Positions 22,608-33,835 of a stretch of DNA of 64,000 bases are shown one piece after another; the stretch's first letter is position 1, and the number at the start of each line of letters is the position of its first letter. The position numbers and the translations under genes are program-made. The stretch spans positions 82,771,889 to 82,835,888 of the forward strand of contig NC_092808.1 of assembly GCF_040954645.1 (NCBI RefSeq), given 5' to 3'. The notes under the pieces were generated by a model. It saw nothing but the letters and a program-made list of their open reading frames with translations. It ran no database searches and was not told the origin of the DNA. The DNA is from Diabrotica undecimpunctata (lineage: Eukaryota > Arthropoda > Insecta > Coleoptera > Chrysomelidae).

Positions 22608-22630
22608 CGTTTTTATTTTTTATTTATTTA

Positions 22631-22641
22631 TCTACCAGCTG
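22631..22641. repeat. Target-site duplication, right copy (11 bp)
   Basis: TCTACCAGCTG, identical to 18216-18226. Confidence 0.9.
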
Positions 22642-23463
22642 TTCGGTAGAATATTTGTATTCTAGATATTTTGAATTGTTATATATCTGCAAAGCATATC
22701 TTTCTTCAGATATTCCCATTTTTTCGTGATATTTTCCATTCTGTAGCTCTTGGTTGATTTCTCTCTTATTTTTCCCCCAGAAATAGTTGAGAAATTTATT
22801 TTCAAAATCTGTCCAATTTTCAAACTCATCTTCCTTGCTTTCATACCATAACGCTGCTCCTTCTTTCAAATGGTTTCTAATTGTTTCTTTGCACTCGTCA
22901 AAATATCTAATATGTTGTAATTTGGTTTTCAAATTTTTAACAAACGGTACTGGGTGTGTTTTCCGAATATCCCCGCCAAATTGTATTTTCGACTCGCTTG
23001 TTCCATGGATGATAACTTCTTTTCTCTCTACCCCTCTTAGTTCAATTTCTGCCATTTGTTTTTTATTTTGCTTTAATCTTCTTTCTACTTCCTTCCTGTC
23101 TTCTTGTAGCGCCATTTCAAATTTTTCTTCTAACTGTTCTAATTATTTTTTCTGTACAGTCTTAATATCTTTCATTTTAGTTTCTATTTCTTCTTTCTGC
23201 ATCTCTAGTTTCCTCTCTGTTTCTTCTCTGACTTTTTCTAAACAGACTTTTACCTCATTTTCATATTTGTCAAAACGCTTTTCCATTTTTCTGTCATTTT
23301 CTTCTAATTTTTGTACTATTGCTAGCCTTGTTTCCCGTTGGTTTTCTTCCATTGTCTGTTTTGTTTCTTGTTGATTTCTATCAATTTTCTTTGATGTTTC
23401 AATTTGGTTTTTCTCTATTGTTTGTGTCTGTATTTGCATCATTGCTAATAATTTTTCCAGCAT
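22642..23463 (-). pseudogene. gag N-terminal part of the gypsy-like element
   Basis: Starts MLEKLLAMMQIQ at 23463 and runs through ~100 residues of Lys/Glu/Gln-rich coiled coil. It meets one in-frame TAA (23143-23145), then continues in the same frame into a capsid-like part (FGGDIRKTHPVPFVKNL, IRNHLKEGAALWYES, WTDFENKFLNYFWG). The frame reaches the jockey insertion at 22641. Apart from the single stop it is open. This is a gag without a recognisable knuckle. Confidence 0.7.
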
Positions 23464-23481
23464 CCCTGTTTCTTGTATTTA

Positions 23482-23759
<278 letters not shown>

Positions 23760-24280
23760 GCATTTTTAATGTATTTTTAGTCGTACTTTACAATGGAACT
23801 AGTTGTAAATTGAAAACTTCAAATTTGAAAAAAATTTTATAAAAATTTATATTTACTCGTATAATACTCGTATTCAGCGAAAAATTTCACTTAAAAGATA
23901 AAATAATTTGCAATGCATACAGAAAGATACTCGGCTGCCAGACTAAATGAAAAAATAATGAAATATAACTTTCGAAAAATAAAAATTTATTTTTAGCGTT
24001 ATTTATTAAGTTTTAGCGTTTTATTTTTAGTATTTGTTACATCAATAGCAAGGAGTTCTAGAAACTAATAGTATTCTTCAATAATAAAAATTAAAAATTT
24101 ATAGCAAAAAGTCACAAACTATTTTTTACCATTAAAATGAAAAAAAAAACAGTTGGCAAAAGCATTTTATCATAAAAAAGCCTATGTTTAATTTATTCTT
24201 AATCTACTACATCGGTATTTTTATAAATAAAAAAAAATAATCCTTTTTAATAAATATAAATAAAGATTAGTTGGTAATAC

Positions 24281-24373
24281 CTGCTAAAACGGCTACAAGT
24301 TGGGGAAACGTTCCCTTAAATATATTCTCTTTTGGTGTCACAGTCATCGCTTTAGGATCTTTTATTTCATTTG
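24281..24373 (-). CDS. Tret1-like: Tret1-like transporter, exon 2
   Basis: The minus strand encodes DPKAMTVTPKENIFKGTFPQ followed by LVAVLAG, the N-terminal tail and start of membrane segment 1. The donor is GCAG|GTATTACC (24280 downwards). The phase (one base left over) fits exon 3 exactly and restores the conserved AGTLTAISDGMQYGW. Two acceptors are possible. An AG before 24373 joins in frame to the ATG-bearing exon 1. The one before 24390 gives an open frame but no start in exon 1. I chose the first. Exon 2 lies 17.3 kb from exon 3. Confidence 0.85.
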
Positions 24374-24687
24374 CTGTATCGTGTGTTGACCTTAAATTTA
24401 AAGTTTTATTAGAAAAACTAAATTTGTATAGTATATTTTTTTATTACATTACAAACATGCAAATATAAATTTTTAAAGTAATAAAAAGGGTAACATTTTA
24501 CAATACATCTAAGTCTGTAAGTATATAGTAAGAACTGTTAACATGATTGATATTTAAGTTATCCATTATATAAAACGCTAAGATTATAAGCAAACTGCTA
24601 ATTTTAAAGCACTATTAGCATAACTTACTAGATTCAAAGGGGAATTAATAATAGATCAAAACGGAAAATTAAAAGAAAATAAATTAC

Positions 24688-24712
24688 CGGCTTCGTTTAT
24701 ATATGTTGACAT
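24688..24712 (-). CDS. Tret1-like: Tret1-like transporter, putative first coding exon (25 nt)
   Basis: The minus strand reads ATG then MSTYINEA and one extra base before a donor (CCG|GTAATTT). Joined to the acceptor at 24373 it stays in frame (alanine, then NEIKDPKAMTV). This gives a full protein of ~487 residues, normal for Tret1-like proteins. The evidence is a start codon, a plausible donor and matching phase. The acceptor lacks a strong pyrimidine tract. Translation could instead begin at the methionine inside exon 2. Confidence 0.5.
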
Positions 24713-24939
24713 ATTCTGAGTGTTGGCGTATTTTATAAAAATAAAGAACTAATTCGAGGGAACCGAGTCATTGAAATAAAATTTAAACATATATTTATGA
24801 TGCCCAATAAAATATGAATCCTTAAATAGACAATATCATTATTTAAATATAAATTACTGATTAATAATTTCTTAACTTTAAATAGGAACACCATTTTTTC
24901 TGCCCAATGAGAATTTAGTGAATTTTTATTTTTATCACT

Positions 24940-25150
24940 GATTTATTGCTTTCTCATTTAGTGATTAATCTGGGAGGAGGTACCAATAGGAAGAAGGTCC
25001 TTAGAACGCCCACAAATGCCATGGAAGGATAGATTTAAATAGAGCTACCCACCACCCAACTATAATGGACGTCCGTGAAAGATGGAAGCAAGTTATGCAG
25101 TCAGCCAAGACCCTTCACACATGGTACTGCTACGAAAACAAGAAGAATTA
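24940..25150 (+). pseudogene. LINE C-terminal remnant
   Basis: In two frames the sequence reads GRRSLERPQ-like residues, then TIMDVRERWKQVMQSAKTLH. This is the usual last segment of insect LINE ORF2 (RPRKRW.D, then DR..WKQVVQAAKTH). It lies just upstream of the first transporter exon. Confidence 0.5.
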
Positions 25151-25159
25151 ATATAAACT

Positions 25160-26320
25160 TTACAAAATGTTATATACGACAATTTAATTGTTATATAATG
25201 CAGTGAAGTACTTATAATACCAACAGAAACTAACCAATACAACTTATGACCTCTACAAACATCAAATATGTCGCCACACAGTATTAGTAAATTATGGTAA
25301 CATAATAAAATAGAAATAATATAAAAAGAATCTAGGTGACACAGGAGAAAAGCTGATCGTTGGATTATAAAAATATCGGCTACTCACAATTATTAAAGAA
25401 TCGATATTGTACTTAAAGTCGGCGACAGGTAGTCACAAGTAATAACGTTCTTTCATAGAACGGTCGTCGATAAAGGCACTTGACAGGTTGCACTCGCAAC
25501 AGGTGTATTGGAACTTCTCATGCAGCCTAGATAATTTAAGTAATGTACCGAATTACGGTGGATTCAATTAGCACATCAATCATCAAATCAATGTACAGGT
25601 AATACATCAGGTCAATCCTCACACTAGACAAAACTGGAATAGAATATACTGAACTGAATGGATGGAGAAAACGGCAAACAGAATTGACGCAGTGTCATCG
25701 AATTGGAGGACGTATGTACGACAAACGAGAAAATTTACTGTATGAAGCACTGTATGAAGGTAAATGGATAATAGTGAATTGAAATTACACTTACCGCCGT
25801 TTGATGGAGACAACCGCAACAGTAACCATAACAAAAAACATCTCGATTTTCGATATTTAGACCAGCTAGGGATAAAAAAATAGTGGGAGTATTTGCCGAA
25901 GCGAAAGCGAAGAGTGGCAAGCGAAAATGGTACTTAATTGACAAGTCCGGTATGGTCTTATTTTCTATAAATTTGCTAGTTTCTTCCGAGAGAAAGGATT
26001 ATTTCATCAAACAACCATATCTCAGTTTTTCTTAGAAAGTAAGCTGTATTGTTCGACAATAGGAACTATCTTCTTTGTTAAGAGGAAGGGTTTCTATTTA
26101 ACTAACGAAAGATAAAAAGGGCAAGGAATATACTGTGAGCTGATAAAATACGTTAGGCTTTTACGGCCATCGTCTAACTTGTTAAACTGTTTGTTCGGGC
26201 TGTTAGGCCGTTGCCTTGTGAGATTAGTTCTTGACATTTCGCCAACACTAGAGGTTGGCATCTTCTGGAGATGTTACTGCTTCGCTTGTAAGCTGAAACT
26301 GACGCCGCGTTGTACTGCGG
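25160..26320. other. Unique-looking DNA upstream of the transporter, no gene seen
   Basis: Less AT-rich than the surroundings and without clear repeats. On the minus strand it is the upstream side of the Tret1-like gene. It could hold its promoter or a 5' UTR exon, but I see no decisive signal. Confidence 0.3.
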
Positions 26321-26324
26321 AAGA

Positions 26325-26367
26325 CATATTTATATTTTCTAAAGAAGAAGAAGAAAATATAAATATG
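26325..26367. repeat. Perfect 16-bp-arm hairpin
   Basis: CATATTTATATTTTCT, an 11-base AAGAAG-rich loop, then AGAAAATATAAATATG. Confidence 0.8.
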
Positions 26368-26653
26368 ATAGAAAACAATCAAAAAGATTAGTGTGGTTTG
26401 ACCTTTGAAACCTGAAAGAGCTTAAACCAACATTCAAATGAAGCCATCGGTCAAAATTAAATGTACAATAGTGCTCTTTTACAGTTTTTCTTGTGTTTTT
26501 TTGTTTCTTTTTTCTCGTTTAGTTAGTAAGTTTTAATGTTAAGTTATCGTAAAGTTTTTATAACATCTAGAAAAAACCTACAAATTGTTTTTGTAAATAT
26601 GAACCCTGTCCGTTGTTTACTTATATTCTAAGTTCTTTTCTATTTCCAGTGAA

Positions 26654-26689
26654 CTGACGATGCTTTTAAAAATAAAAGCGAAAGTATTC
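26654..26689 (+). ncRNA. Hammerhead-like hairpin motif
   Basis: CTGACGA, T, a 7-bp stem GCTTTTA/TAAAAGC with loop AAAA, then GAAAGTATTC. CTGANGA and GAAA match the two conserved strands of a hammerhead core. The extra T and the minimal stem III make activity doubtful. The same layout appears at 30227 and 33070. Confidence 0.35.
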
Positions 26690-26811
26690 AAATAAATCTA
26701 TGAAGTAGTTGACGACTTCCATTATTTGCCAATTATTGACCGATCAAACCTCTGCTATTCAACTATTGAATATATTTTAAATTTAATCAACGGTGGTATC
26801 TTTTGCAATAC

Positions 26812-26813
<2 letters not shown>

Positions 26814-26860
<47 letters not shown>
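26814..26860. repeat. (AT)n microsatellite
   Basis: Uninterrupted AT units. Confidence 0.95.
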
Positions 26861-26862
<2 letters not shown>

Positions 26863-27436
26863 TCGTCGGTCCACACGTACACATATGTGTACAAATTAAT
26901 CAAAATTCATATTTTTCATTGTACGTTTCTTAATTTGAATTTGGAGCCACATATCGTTCCTTGAAGCACATGTCTACTTGGTTATGTAAGAAATACTTTA
27001 AATTGATACCAGTTCCTGGCAACTAGTTGAACTGCAAAGTTTGTGTTTTGAGGACGTTTAGAAAATGGATACTTCACGAGGTAAATCTTATTAAATTTCT
27101 TGTAAAGTTAGTAATCGAAAAACATAAATCTGGTAGTATCGTTTTGTAAGGATTAATTTACAAGATATATTGTACAGTAGGTATTATTTAAATTTTACTT
27201 TCTGCAAAGTTATCAGTCATCAAAAAAATTTGTTCACAGTTGTGTACATTAGGTTTTAATGCCATATTTGAAAATGTTTTCTGAAATTTCATTCGAAATA
27301 AATCTACCTTTTTTTTAATATTTAGACGCTGTAGAATCTTTTTTGTATTTCTTTTTCTAGAATAAACACTCCTCCTCCTCTATCCTTTATCCCTTTATCC
27401 TTGGTAAGGATGTGGTGACGTTATGGTATTTGACGA

Positions 27437-27877
27437 ATGGTTGGTATCCATTCTTCTCTCTCTTGGGCGCGGTGTGCTGCCTTAGACAGAAATATAAATC
27501 AGGATGACGTACTCAATTATGTTACCGAGTTTTTGAATTTATTGGAAGTTTCTAGACTCCCACTTAATAATTTACAACTAAAAGTAGGATTAGTATGCTG
27601 CGTAACATTAATCAACCTCGACTGTGCAATGAAACTAGGCGGACTGTAAAAAAGCTAATGAATAATGTCATTGAGACATCGATCATCAACAAAAAATACA
27701 AAGGAGATGATGTTGATCCCGCATATAACTATGATTCCAATAAACGTAACATTTGGTGAACATGATGAACTTCATGTGCGTTTCGCTTTTGCAATGACAA
27801 TATACAAATCAAAAAGCCAACTGTTGGAAGCGTCGCAAAACCGTCATTGTTGTATATTATTTATGCAAAATAAATAA
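27437..27877 (+). pseudogene. Helitron helicase (Pif1-like) C-terminal remnant
   Basis: Across frames: VTEFLNLLEVSRLPLNNLQL, then INQPRLCNETRRTVKKLMNN, VIETSIINKKYKGDDV, ITMIPINVTFGEHDELHVRF and AFAMTIYKSKSQLLE. This is the order of the end of the Helitron/Pif1 helicase (TEFLNSL...GLPPH.L.LK, RNIN...LCNGTRL, NNVIEA.I..G...G, RIPMIP, FPVRLAFAMTINKSQGQSL). Motif VI is decayed (KSQGQ to KSKSQ). No Rep part or Helitron end is visible. Confidence 0.7.
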
Positions 27878-27899
27878 CATAAAAATATTGTTTATCAGA

Positions 27900-28550
27900 A
27901 AGCAATAAATTAATTCACCTTTTTTATACATAATAATATTTTTTTCATATAAAAAAAACATGGGAATAAAGAAACAAATGTTTATATTTATGGCATTGAT
28001 TTATCTGAAGAAAGCATAGAATAGTCGCTTGAAGGCATTTTACGGTAGGTAATAAATAAGTAAGGATTTACCGGTATAACATGTCTAGGAGTTCAATAAT
28101 CTTCTGATGATATGGTTGGTTTTAGTAAAATATCCTAAAAGGAAAGAAAGGAAATTTGGACCGAGATTGAAAGGTCAATTTTTAAAACTTAATAAGAGAA
28201 TTGCTAGAATATTTATTTAATATAAAATAAGATGGTAACTTAGCATGGAAAAATTGTTTGAAAAAAGTAATGGTCTTAGGTAATTAGACTGGTATTACAG
28301 AGAAATGGGACGAAATAGAGATCCGTGCAGCGGGGTTAGAACGGTATGGATAAAATGGAAGAAGGACGGTGTTGGGTGTTGTGTGAAAGAACAATTACAA
28401 TAAAACTAAATGATTAATTTTACGTCTTAGGACCTGATGCGATATATGGGACTAAATGTTTTGCAGCTAAAAAAATTAATACCCGATGAGTTTTGTAGAA
28501 CTCCTCAAGATTGTAAGGAACTAAATCGACTACAATACAATTAAGAAAAG
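27900..28550. other. AT-rich DNA, no gene seen
   Basis: Nothing recognisable between the Helitron remnant and the LINE. Confidence 0.4.
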
Positions 28551-28559
28551 GTTCCGTAA

Positions 28560-30150
28560 TGGTATTCTAAATGTAAAAAACGTACCCAAGCTGTGACATA
28601 AATTCAGATCACAATCCTGTAGTAGCAACTATCCGATTAAAACCTAAAAGAGTAGACAAGTCTAAACCCAGTTAGAGAATAGCATGGATTAGTGCAGACC
28701 AAGTACAGCAACAAAAGTATGAAGACATGGTAGACAAGCGGTAAGAGTCTAAGACAATAGCTCCCACTAAGGAGAAGACAATAAAAGAAAACATTAAAGA
28801 CATGATTTCCGAAGTGGAAATTGAAACGTCAATAAACGTATTTTAACCTTTAATTGTGGCTTATTCCCATTTAAATAGTAATTAATGTGAGGGAAAATTA
28901 AAAATACTGTCTTGGAGGCAGCAGACCAAAGTATACAGAAAGAAACCCGTAAACATAAAAAACCATGGATGACAAACGAAATATTACAAATTATGGAGAG
29001 GAGAAGGATGATAAAAAACAAAAACCTAACAAGATACAAGGAACTCAACAGGGAAATTGAGAAAAAAATAAATGTAGCTAAGGAAAAGTGGATGAAAGAA
29101 AAATGTAAAGAGGTAGAAGATTTGCAAATAAAGCATAATGATAGAGAACTACACAGAAAGGATAAAGAAGTAGCTGGAATATGTAAATCCAAACACTTGG
29201 AATTAGACACAGGTGAAAAATTACACACATAGATACAGGTGAAAAATTAAACATTCTCACCGAAGAAGTTTTGAAGGCAATAAAAGACGCAAAGAGCAAC
29301 AAGGCACCCGGCGAAGACCTAATAACAGCCGAACATTTTAAACACCTAAGTGATAATGCTGTCAGGAAATTAAAATTCATCTACAACGTTATATATGAAC
29401 ATGGCATAATGCCGCATGACTGGCTAGCATCCACAATATATAGCTCTTCCTAAAAAGTAAAAGCAAGGAAATGTGAAGACCATCGAACTGTATCCCTAAT
29501 GAGTCATGCCGCTAAGATTTTTATGCGAATAATTTATAACCGAATTCACAATAAGTGTGAAGAATACCTGAGTCGTTCTCAATATGGTTTTAGAAAGGGT
29601 ACAGGCAATAGAGAAGCAATTATGGGATTGACACTGATGGCAGAAAGGTATCTTGAGGTTCAAGAACGGCTGTATGTGTGCTTTGTCGATTATAGAAAGG
29701 CCTTCGACCGCATCAAACACGGAAAATTGATTGAGGTGCTAAAAGAAGTAGGGTTGGACGGACACGACATAGCTATCATAAGTATTACATACTGGAACCA
29801 CACAGGATGCGTTCGAACAGAAAACGGAAACACCAAGTACATAAATATAGAACGAGGAGTGCGTCAAGGGTGCATTTTATCCCCCCTATTATTTAATGTA
29901 TATGCCGAACATATAATCAGAGCTTCTCTTGAAGATCGCCCTGAAGGTGTCAGAGCCAATGGAATCATCATTAACAATATGAGATACGCCGATGCCACCG
30001 TAGTATTAGCGGAGATAAAAGACTAACTAAAAATATTAATGAACATATTATCAGAAGAAAGTCACAGGCTGGGTTTGGACATTTTCCATAACCAAAATTC
30101 TGGTATTCCACAAAAACCCCCATGAACAAGTTACACCTATCATACAAATA
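28560..30150 (+). pseudogene. LINE ORF2, 5' and central part (endonuclease end to reverse transcriptase)
   Basis: Starts in the end of an endonuclease domain (INSDHNPVVATIRLKPK). It is interrupted at ~28801-28885 by an arm of a foldback repeat and resumes as KPWMTNEILQIMERRRMIKN with a coiled coil. A 5-bp-scale disruption near 29232 follows. Reverse transcriptase motifs: SNKAPGEDLITAEHFK, VSLMSHAAKIFMRII, SQYGFRKGTGNREAI, CFVDYRKAFDRIKH, GVRQGCILSPLLFNVY, MRYADATVVLAE. The catalytic YADD is YADA, so the second aspartate is lost. The element is split by the 3-kb palindrome and ends at 33180-33830. Confidence 0.8.
28801..28885 (+). repeat. Single arm of the foldback repeat family
   Basis: Contains ATTTCCGAAGTGGAAAT, TGAAACGTCAATAAACG, CTTTAATTGTGGCTTATTCC and CATTTAAATAGTAATTA, the same sequence as the right arm of 59219-59725 and, inverted, 41290-41400. 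It lies inside the LINE between the endonuclease and the linker. Confidence 0.75.
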
Positions 30151-30226
30151 AATAAAAGAGGTTAGTCTTTGTATGTGGGTATATTTTATTTTATGAAAAT
30201 CCTTAAAAGGGCAACATTAAAAGCAC

Positions 30227-30258
30227 GAACGTTTTCGGAACAACTGTTCCATCATCAG
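30227..30258 (-). ncRNA. Hammerhead-like motif, left arm
   Basis: Minus strand: CTGATGA, T, stem GGAAC/GTTCC with loop AGTT, GAA, AACGTT, C. It has the conserved strands CTGATGA and GAA and a possible 2-bp stem III with cleavage after the last C. The extra T before stem II and a weak stem I argue against strong activity. Confidence 0.4.
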
Positions 30259-33069
30259 GTTAAAATACCTAAAATAAGTATAAACCATTTAATTACAGCA
30301 AACGTGGTTTAAAATTTTGACTAAGGTTAAAGAAACAATAAAATGGTTTTACTTACAGGTTACCATGCCTGAGCCACCAAAATATTTGGGTAAAAACCCT
30401 TTAAAATGAAATGTGTTACCAAAGATTGTACATGATGTTAATAATATTATATGATGTTTAATATTTTAATTAGATTTTACTTCAGGTAACATACACCCAT
30501 GCTTAAGTGAGTTCCAGTGTCCGGAGAGTAAACCTCTTCAAACGGACTTCAGCTGGCAACTGATTGATAAGACACCTATGAACGGTGTCAAAAACAAAAT
30601 GTCAATGAACCATGAAACAGTGTTAGTTAAACATTATATTACTACAGCCAAAAGATTAAAAAACTTTGATGATGTTAAAATGATAACAGCAATCCAGGTG
30701 TTGGGTTTTAAAAATTTTTTCTATAATTATTTAATATTGAATATAAAAGATGTAAATTACTGGTGTTGTTGAAGGTCATGTTTAAGAGGATGACGTATGC
30801 ATTAGGCAGCTTATGTTACTCTTTATCGTATGGAGTGTGGTCTAAAAGGTGTAATTTGTGACGAATTAGCTGAAATATATGGAAATGTCCTTTTATGTTG
30901 CTTACATCTAAGACAAGGAAAAATAAATAGAATATATTTGTAGCTAATGTAAGACTTCGTATGTAGATGAAATTGTTTAATACTGCTTGTATCGTAAAAA
31001 TTTTTAATATAAGTGAGTCCAATCGATTGAGAAAAGGAATTGAAAATCTTCCGGCTGAAGGAATTAAAGTTATAATATATGTGATTAAATTTAAAAATTT
31101 GAAAAGGCTGAGATCCTCAGAGACCTGGCAGGAATAAAAGTAAAAAGACTAAAGAATAAAGGAGAGTGGGTTAAAGGGAAATGAATGAGTTAATCAACAA
31201 AATTAGAGATGATAGAGGTCCTTCATGCTTAAAGCATCTAGCACCCTGAATAAAATATATTTTCTGAATGTGAATTCTGATGAATTGCTGGATTGTGTTT
31301 AAATATTTACTGAGTTTAGAACTAATGAGTGGATGGTAGATATATGAAAAGACAGAGAACTAGTAAAAGAAAAAGAATGGACAGGAATATGATGTAAACG
31401 TAAAGATTGTAAGATAATGAAATAGTGAGGTATAATAGATATGATGTTAACAATAGGGGGCTGAAAAATTCTTTTGGAGGGAGTGTTGTGACAGTAGTGT
31501 AGACAGAATGGTTGTTTTAAAAAGCAACAATTGTTGAGAAGGATTAAGGTGTTGACGTGTATAGAGGAAGGTCAATTTTAGAAAATTTCTAAAATTAGAT
31601 CTATATGAAGACTTGGAAATAGTCAAGGAAAAGCAAAGAAGCCCCAACTGCGTTAATCGCCATGTATCTTTCAACCGTGACTTTCAACCCTTACACCGAC
31701 AACTCTTCTCATAACCCACACTTCTCAAATTTATCCCATCTTCTTTATCTGACCTTCCTCTATACACGTCAACACCTTAATCCTTCTCAACAATTGTTGC
31801 TTTTTAAAACAACCATTCTCTCTACACTACTGTCACAACACTCCCTTCAAAAGAATTTTTCAGCCCCCTATTGTTAACATCATATCTATTATACCTCACT
31901 ATTTCATTATCTTACAATCTTCACGTTTACATCATATTCCTGTCCATTCTTTTTCTTTTACTAGTTCTCTGTCTTTTCATATATCTACCATCCACTCATT
32001 AGTTCTAAACTCAGTAAACATTTAAACACAATCCAGCAATTCATCAGAATTCACATTCAGAAAATATATTTTATTCAGGGTGCTAGATGCTTTAAGCATG
32101 AAGGACCTCTATCATCTCTAATTTTGTTGATTAACTCATTCATTTCCCTTTAACCCACTCTCCTTTATTCTTTAGTCTTTTCATTTACTTTTATTCCTGC
32201 CAGGTCTCTGAGGATCTCAGCCTTTCCAAATTTTTAAATTTAATCACATATATTATAACTTTAATTCCTTCAGCCGAAAGATTTTCAATTCCTTTTCTCA
32301 ATCGATTGGACTCACTTATATTAAAAATTTTTACGATACAAGCAGTATTAAACAATTTCATCTACATACGAAGTCTTACATTAGCTACAAATATATTCTA
32401 TTTATTTTTCCTTGTCCTAGATGTAAGCAACATAAAAGGACATTTCCATATATTTCAGCTAATTCGTCACAAATTACACCTTTTAGACCACACTCCATAC
32501 GATAAAGAGTAACATAAGCTGCCTAATGCATACGTCATCCTCTTAAACATGACCTTCAACAACACCAGTAATTTACATCTTTTATATTCAATATTAAATA
32601 ATTATAGAAAAAAAATTTAAAACCCAACACCTGGATTGCTGTTATCATTTTAACATCATCAAAGTTTTTTAATCTTTTGGCTGTAGTAATATAATGTTTA
32701 ACTAACACTGTTTCATGGTTCATTGACATTTTGTTTTTGACACCGTTCATAGGTGTCTTATCAATCAGTTGCCAGCTGAAGTCCGTTTGAAGAGGTTTAC
32801 TCTCCGGACACTGGAACTCACTTAAGCATGGGTGTATGTTACCTGAAGTAAAATCTAATTAAAATATTAAACATCATATAATATTATTAACATCATGTAC
32901 AATCTTTGGTAACACATTTCATTTTAAAGGGTTTTTACCCAAATATTTTGGTGGCTCAGGCATGGTAACCTGTAAGTATAACCATTTTATTGTTTCTTTA
33001 ACCTTAGTCAAAATTTTAAACCACGTTTGCTGTAATTAAATGGTTTAAACTTATTTTAGGTATTTTAAC

Positions 33070-33101
33070 CTGATGATGGAACAGTTGTTCCGAAAACGTT
33101 C
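33070..33101 (+). ncRNA. Hammerhead-like motif, right arm
   Basis: Exact inverted copy of 30227-30258, pointing outwards on the plus strand. Confidence 0.4.
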
Positions 33102-33171
33102 GTGCTTTTAATGTTGCCCTTTTAAGGGTTTTTATAAAATAAAATATACCCACATACAAAGACTAACCTCT

Positions 33172-33835
33172 TTTGTTATACGTGGTATACAGCTAGCTAC
33201 AGGATTTATTTTCCTTGTGGATACAAATAAATGGTATCACCATTCACATATACAGAGAACTAAATAGTCAAGTAGACCATGGAAAAGAAATTAGAAAACG
33301 CTTTGAAATAGCAAGATTTGGTTTCATGAATATGCGTAAAATGCACTGTAACCCCAAGATATCAGTCTCAATAAGATTGAAAACACTAAAGTGTTATGTG
33401 TGATCTCTATTACTATATGACTGCGAGACCTGAACATTAAAACAATATGACATCAAGAAATTAAATTCGTGTGAAATGTACCGCCGAATGCTAAGAATAA
33501 GCTAGACCAGCAGAACTACGAATGAAGAAGTACTGAGAGCAATGAACACACGCCCTCATCTGGTCAATACTATTAAAATTAGAAAGACGTCATATGTATG
33601 ACACATAATGCGCCATAGGGAATTTGAGCAGCTCTGGGTAATATTAGAAAGCAAGACTAAAGGTAAAAGGGGCATAGGACAAAAAAAAACCTTGGCTACG
33701 AAACATCAGAGATTGGACCCACACAAGAGGAAATGAATTAATTCATCAAGCCCAGAAGACAGAGAAATTTGCCATATTGATCGCCAACCTCAACAGAGAA
33801 GGCACTTAGGAGGACGAGGAGTGTTGTCGAAATAA
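33172..33835 (+). pseudogene. LINE ORF2, C-terminal part (continuation of 28560-30150)
   Basis: Reads VDHGKEIRKRFEIARFGFMN, MRKMHCNPKISVSIRLKTLK, CYV, then DIKKLNSCEMYRRMLRI, SRTTNEEVLRAMNTRPHLVN, TIKIRKTSYV.HIMRH and KGKRGIG. A last stretch matches RDWT..TGNELIHQAQ, FA.LIANLNREG. The order follows directly from the reverse transcriptase before the palindrome, so this is the second half of the same copy. Stops are frequent. Confidence 0.75.

Larger units (their letters stand above)
18227..22630 (+). mobile_element. Complete jockey-type LINE (4404 bp), possibly active
   Basis: Bounded by 11-bp direct duplications. Order: short 5' UTR (18227-18310), ORF1 with zinc knuckles, ORF2 with endonuclease and reverse transcriptase but no RNase H, and a 218-bp 3' UTR with AATAAA (22602-22607) followed by a T/A-rich tail. 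Both reading frames are open end to end, and ORF2 overlaps the end of ORF1. It is full length, not 5'-truncated. Insertion into a gypsy element that itself has identical LTRs makes it one of the youngest events in the window. Base and codon use is A/C-rich on the sense strand, unlike the flanks. Confidence 0.9.
30157..33171. mobile_element. 3-kb near-perfect palindrome (long inverted-repeat element)
   Basis: The sequence from 30157 (AGGTTAGTCTTTGTATGTGG) reads back as the reverse complement from 33171. Arms are about 1.43 kb, the axis is near 31664, and an unpaired centre of roughly 150 bp lies at ~31590-31740. Differences are few: paired frames at 30578-30772 and 32556-32750 differ at one residue, and 30816-31022 and 32306-32512 are identical in translation. 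A hammerhead-like motif lies ~70-100 bp from each end, pointing outwards. The insertion splits a LINE. No transposase or reverse transcriptase is seen. It could be a foldback transposon or a head-to-head pair of a Penelope-like tail. Confidence 0.85.

Noticed and set aside
24374..24390. Extension of transporter exon 2 to an acceptor at 24390
   Set aside because: It gives an open frame (STHDTANE) but then exon 1 cannot supply an in-frame start. The shorter exon joins to an ATG. Transcripts would decide.
31447..31877. Pair of identical small proteins in the palindrome centre
   Set aside because: They are mirror-image frames of the same repeat with no family features; treated as noncoding.
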